Assembly (NCBI GenBank): GCA_965223985.1
Contig: OZ245030.1
Coordinates: 1,798,001 to 1,862,000, forward strand
Origin: JAPPKS01 sp963667895
GTDB taxonomy: Bacteria; Poribacteria; WGA-4E; PCPOR2b
Reading direction: 5' to 3'
DNA length: 64,000 nucleotides
The translations under genes and the position numbers were made by a program. Numbering within the stretch: the first letter of the stretch is position 1; each line of letters begins with the position of its first letter. Below are positions 62,441-64,000 of this stretch, one piece after another. Below the pieces are notes generated by a model, which worked only from the letters and a program-made list of their open reading frames with translations, was not told the origin of the DNA and did not search any database.

Positions 62441-63280
62441 CTAAGCTAAGTCGGCGGGTAGACCAGGACAGAATCCTTTCGCTTGTGCCGCGGTTGCTGT
62501 TGCGGGCCAAGCGAGTCCGCCAATCCACTCGTAGTTATCCAGTTCCCCGCGCAGCCATAGGTACATCCGTGCGGCATCATGGCAGACGCGCGACCAATCA
62601 CGGCGGGGTTCTGGTGAACCCGTTGCGAAGTCTGCGTTCTCTAATCTGAAAGCCGGATCGATCACCCAGTCGCGCGTCGGCGCGGCGGTACGCCAATAGG
62701 TATATTTAATCAGATTTCGAATACCTGCGGCTGTGGCAGTAGAAGCACGGTGCCAGATAGAATAGACGGTGATAAAAATAGAACCGGCTGGTGCAGCAGT
62801 CTTGTGAGCGTCAGCGATTGCATCAAGGTGTCTCATAAAATGGGATGGCATGGACAGATAGTGGGAGCCGGGCAACAATTCGGTTGGTCCCATCTCAAGA
62901 GGCGTCGCTTGAGGGTAGTAAAACAACTGGAGGTAATTGACCTTCGGCACCTGTTGCGAACCGTCGTCACGATGCCAACCGCCGTTGATCGTTCTAGGGC
63001 AATGGACGCGATGGTTGCTGATAGAGAGCGGCAGCCCAAAATCACGACCAAGAAGAGACCTCACAGCACCGGCTGCCGGTGCGTTGCACAATACTTGATC
63101 GGCAAACCATGCTTCTTTCAGGTAGCCGTTAGGGATACCTTCAGGATGCGCATCGCAAAACGCTATGACTCGCTTGTTAATCTCATCGGGTACGACTTCC
63201 TCCAACATTAGGTAGCCGTACTTACAAAACTCAATAATCTGTTGGTCCGTGAGCGTGGGTTCGCAGTCATAGGTTTTCAT
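62441..63280 (-). CDS. Phytanoyl-CoA dioxygenase (PhyH) family protein, copy 2
   Basis: 279 residues. Fe(II) ligands are His 103 and Asp 105 in GWHRDDG and His 177 in SIWHRAS, with Arg 188 (GIRN) for 2-oxoglutarate; EMGPTELLPGSHY is conserved. It closely follows the sequence of copy 1 at 30980 from end to end, including SLLGR and the YWRTA stretch. It lies between the two copies of the small uncharacterised family. Substrate unknown. Confidence 0.87.
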   Translation of the reverse strand: MKTYDCEPTLTDQQIIEFCKYGYLMLEEVVPDEINKRVIAFCDAHPEGIPNGYLKEAWFADQVLCNAPAAGAVRSLLGRDFGLPLSISNHRVHCPRTINGGWHRDDGSQQVPKVNYLQLFYYPQATPLEMGPTELLPGSHYLSMPSHFMRHLDAIADAHKTAAPAGSIFITVYSIWHRASTATAAGIRNLIKYTYWRTAAPTRDWVIDPAFRLENADFATGSPEPRRDWSRVCHDAARMYLWLRGELDNYEWIGGLAWPATATAAQAKGFCPGLPADLA

Positions 63281-63335
63281 CTGATATCCATCATGAGGAG
63301 CGATCGTCCCAATACCTAATCCCGGTCAATCCAGT

Positions 63336-63695
63336 TTACTCCCATTTTTCTAGGATAAATTCGCACCCAAGTCCATAGGTACGTGATTCATCCATCAACA
63401 ACGCCAAGTTGGGAAATTCAACTATCCGCCAACCATCCCGCATCGCCTCAATCGGGGAGTTATATGGCCAATTGTCTTGATCCGGCGGTTCAGTAATCTG
63501 ACCATCCACAACCATAGTACAACCGTGGGCGCCTGACCCGACGGAAGTCCCGCCGGTTTGAAGATAGAGCAAATTTTGGCGTTTGGGTTTCGTCTCATCA
63601 AGCGCATCAAGAACCGCGCGCAGGTCTGCTTCGGTAAGCCCACCCTGTCCAAGCGCCTCAATGCATTGTTCAATTTGCTGTTTTATCTCTTGCAT
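63336..63695 (-). CDS. Small conserved uncharacterised protein, PhyH-module family, copy B
   Basis: 119 residues, with a strong GGAGGAATT site before the ATG. Paralogue of the gene at 61980-62357: shared QIEQCIEAL, DALDETKPKRQNLLYLQ, NWPYNSPIEAMRDGWRI, FPNLALLMDES and TYGLGCEFILEKW. The middle (GTSVGSGAHGCTMVVDG) differs. No enzyme motif. It lies between two PhyH genes, each small-family gene following a PhyH gene on this strand, so the pair PhyH plus small protein appears twice. Confidence 0.72.
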   Translation of the reverse strand: MQEIKQQIEQCIEALGQGGLTEADLRAVLDALDETKPKRQNLLYLQTGGTSVGSGAHGCTMVVDGQITEPPDQDNWPYNSPIEAMRDGWRIVEFPNLALLMDESRTYGLGCEFILEKWE

Positions 63696-63844
63696 AAAGC
63701 AATTCCTCCAATTTGACTTTTACCTCATCAATACACTCGATTCAGCGAATGTTCAATATAAAATCCCATCAGTATCGCATTAGCCATGAGTTAAAATGAG
63801 ACCGGACCTCCATGGTCTCAAGCACTTCAGAAGTCTAGATTAGG

Positions 63845-64000
63845 TTACCATTGTGGCGGTCCAGATGGAAACCCATATGATTTATGAATCTGGCTCGCTT
63901 GTGAACCCGAATAGGGCCATGATTGACCACCCATTGTGCGAAATTCGTCCGCTTTGCCGCATAGCCAGTAGAGCTTACGCGCTACGAGCTTGGCAGTCCC
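63845..64000 (-). CDS. Phytanoyl-CoA dioxygenase (PhyH) family protein, copy 3, C-terminal end only
   Basis: The frame enters from the right edge and ends at TAA 63847-63845. The 51 residues read ARKLYWLCGKADEFRTMGG, then QSWPYSG..., matching the C-terminus of copy 1 (FYWLCGMTDEFKETLGGEGW). It is the third member of the family in this window and, with the following small gene, repeats the module. The 5' end and active site lie outside the window. The 148-nt gap to 63696 holds nothing I can name. Confidence 0.75.
   Translation of the reverse strand, partial: GTAKLVARKLYWLCGKADEFRTMGGQSWPYSGSQASQIHKSYGFPSGPPQW

Noticed and set aside
1..64000. TAG read-through (alternative genetic code) to explain internal TAGs in hicA and the WD40 gene
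   Set aside because: TAG is used as a normal final stop by several intact genes (for example at 3522 and 7256), and the damaged genes nearby also carry frameshifts.
1..64000. CRISPR arrays, rRNA and tRNA genes
   Set aside because: No regularly spaced direct repeats and no rRNA- or tRNA-like sequence found on reading either strand; the repeats present are palindromic and dispersed.

Overview
The window reads like a chromosomal segment of an uncultured Gram-negative bacterium, most likely Candidatus Poribacteria (sponge-associated) or a close relative such as Latescibacteria. I infer this from the gene mix and did not check it by search. The pointers are several phytanoyl-CoA-dioxygenase-like (PhyH) proteins, sugar-phosphate isomerase/epimerases, Gfo/Idh and zinc-dehydrogenase remnants, many PD40/WD40/TPR/FG-GAP proteins, BMC vertex proteins, a very large SprA-like outer-membrane protein, and short palindromic repeats scattered between genes. 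Genes end in TGA, TAG and TAA, so the code is standard.

Layout. 1-9.2 kb (+): the end of dihydrolipoyl dehydrogenase, a fused alpha-beta E1 dehydrogenase, a family 2 glycosyltransferase, a radical SAM/SPASM protein, a sugar isomerase, a protein resembling Nmad3 (nucleotide-modification associated) and a tiny membrane protein. 9.2-17.4 kb is an accessory island of mixed, partly AT-rich composition. It holds a Panacea (DUF4065) gene overlapping a two-helix membrane protein (candidate toxin-antitoxin), an IS1595-type transposase remnant, a frameshifted HEPN-like gene, a hicBA pair with a stop codon inside hicA, a DUF805 operon, a candidate structured small RNA with its own promoter and terminator, and a large terminase with an overlapping upstream partner but no other phage genes. 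17.4-31.8 kb (-): a HEAT/TPR lipoprotein-like or periplasmic protein, eight tandem paralogous secreted PD40 (TolB-like) propellers interrupted by one SDR, a cupin, a long TPR protein and a PhyH oxygenase.

32.4-45.7 kb: a CRTAC1-type FG-GAP/ASPIC protein, an AtuA-like domain protein, Ppx/GppA phosphatase, two BMC-P vertex proteins, a rhomboid protease, a dihaem cytochrome-porin, an XRE regulator with an ImmA peptidase, FolD, a family 4 glycosyltransferase, a thiamine-pyrophosphokinase-like protein and an MFS transporter. 45.9-52.4 kb (-): the 2155-residue SprA-like protein. 52.7-64 kb: a sigma-factor stub joined out of frame to a broken WD40 gene, an intact double-propeller WD40 protein, a frameshifted zinc dehydrogenase, a multiply frameshifted Gfo/Idh gene, a small TPR protein, a CcmA-like ABC ATPase, a beta/gamma-crystallin plus DUF1349 protein, and a repeating catabolic-looking module (PhyH, a small uncharacterised family, sugar isomerase).

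The strongest leads are the Panacea/membrane-protein pair, the candidate RNA at 14833-14973, the orphan terminase with a 185-nt coding overlap, the octet of propellers sharing a remodelled last blade ending in TWGWLK, the dihaem-porin, and the family of palindromic elements. All functions are inferred from sequence reading alone.
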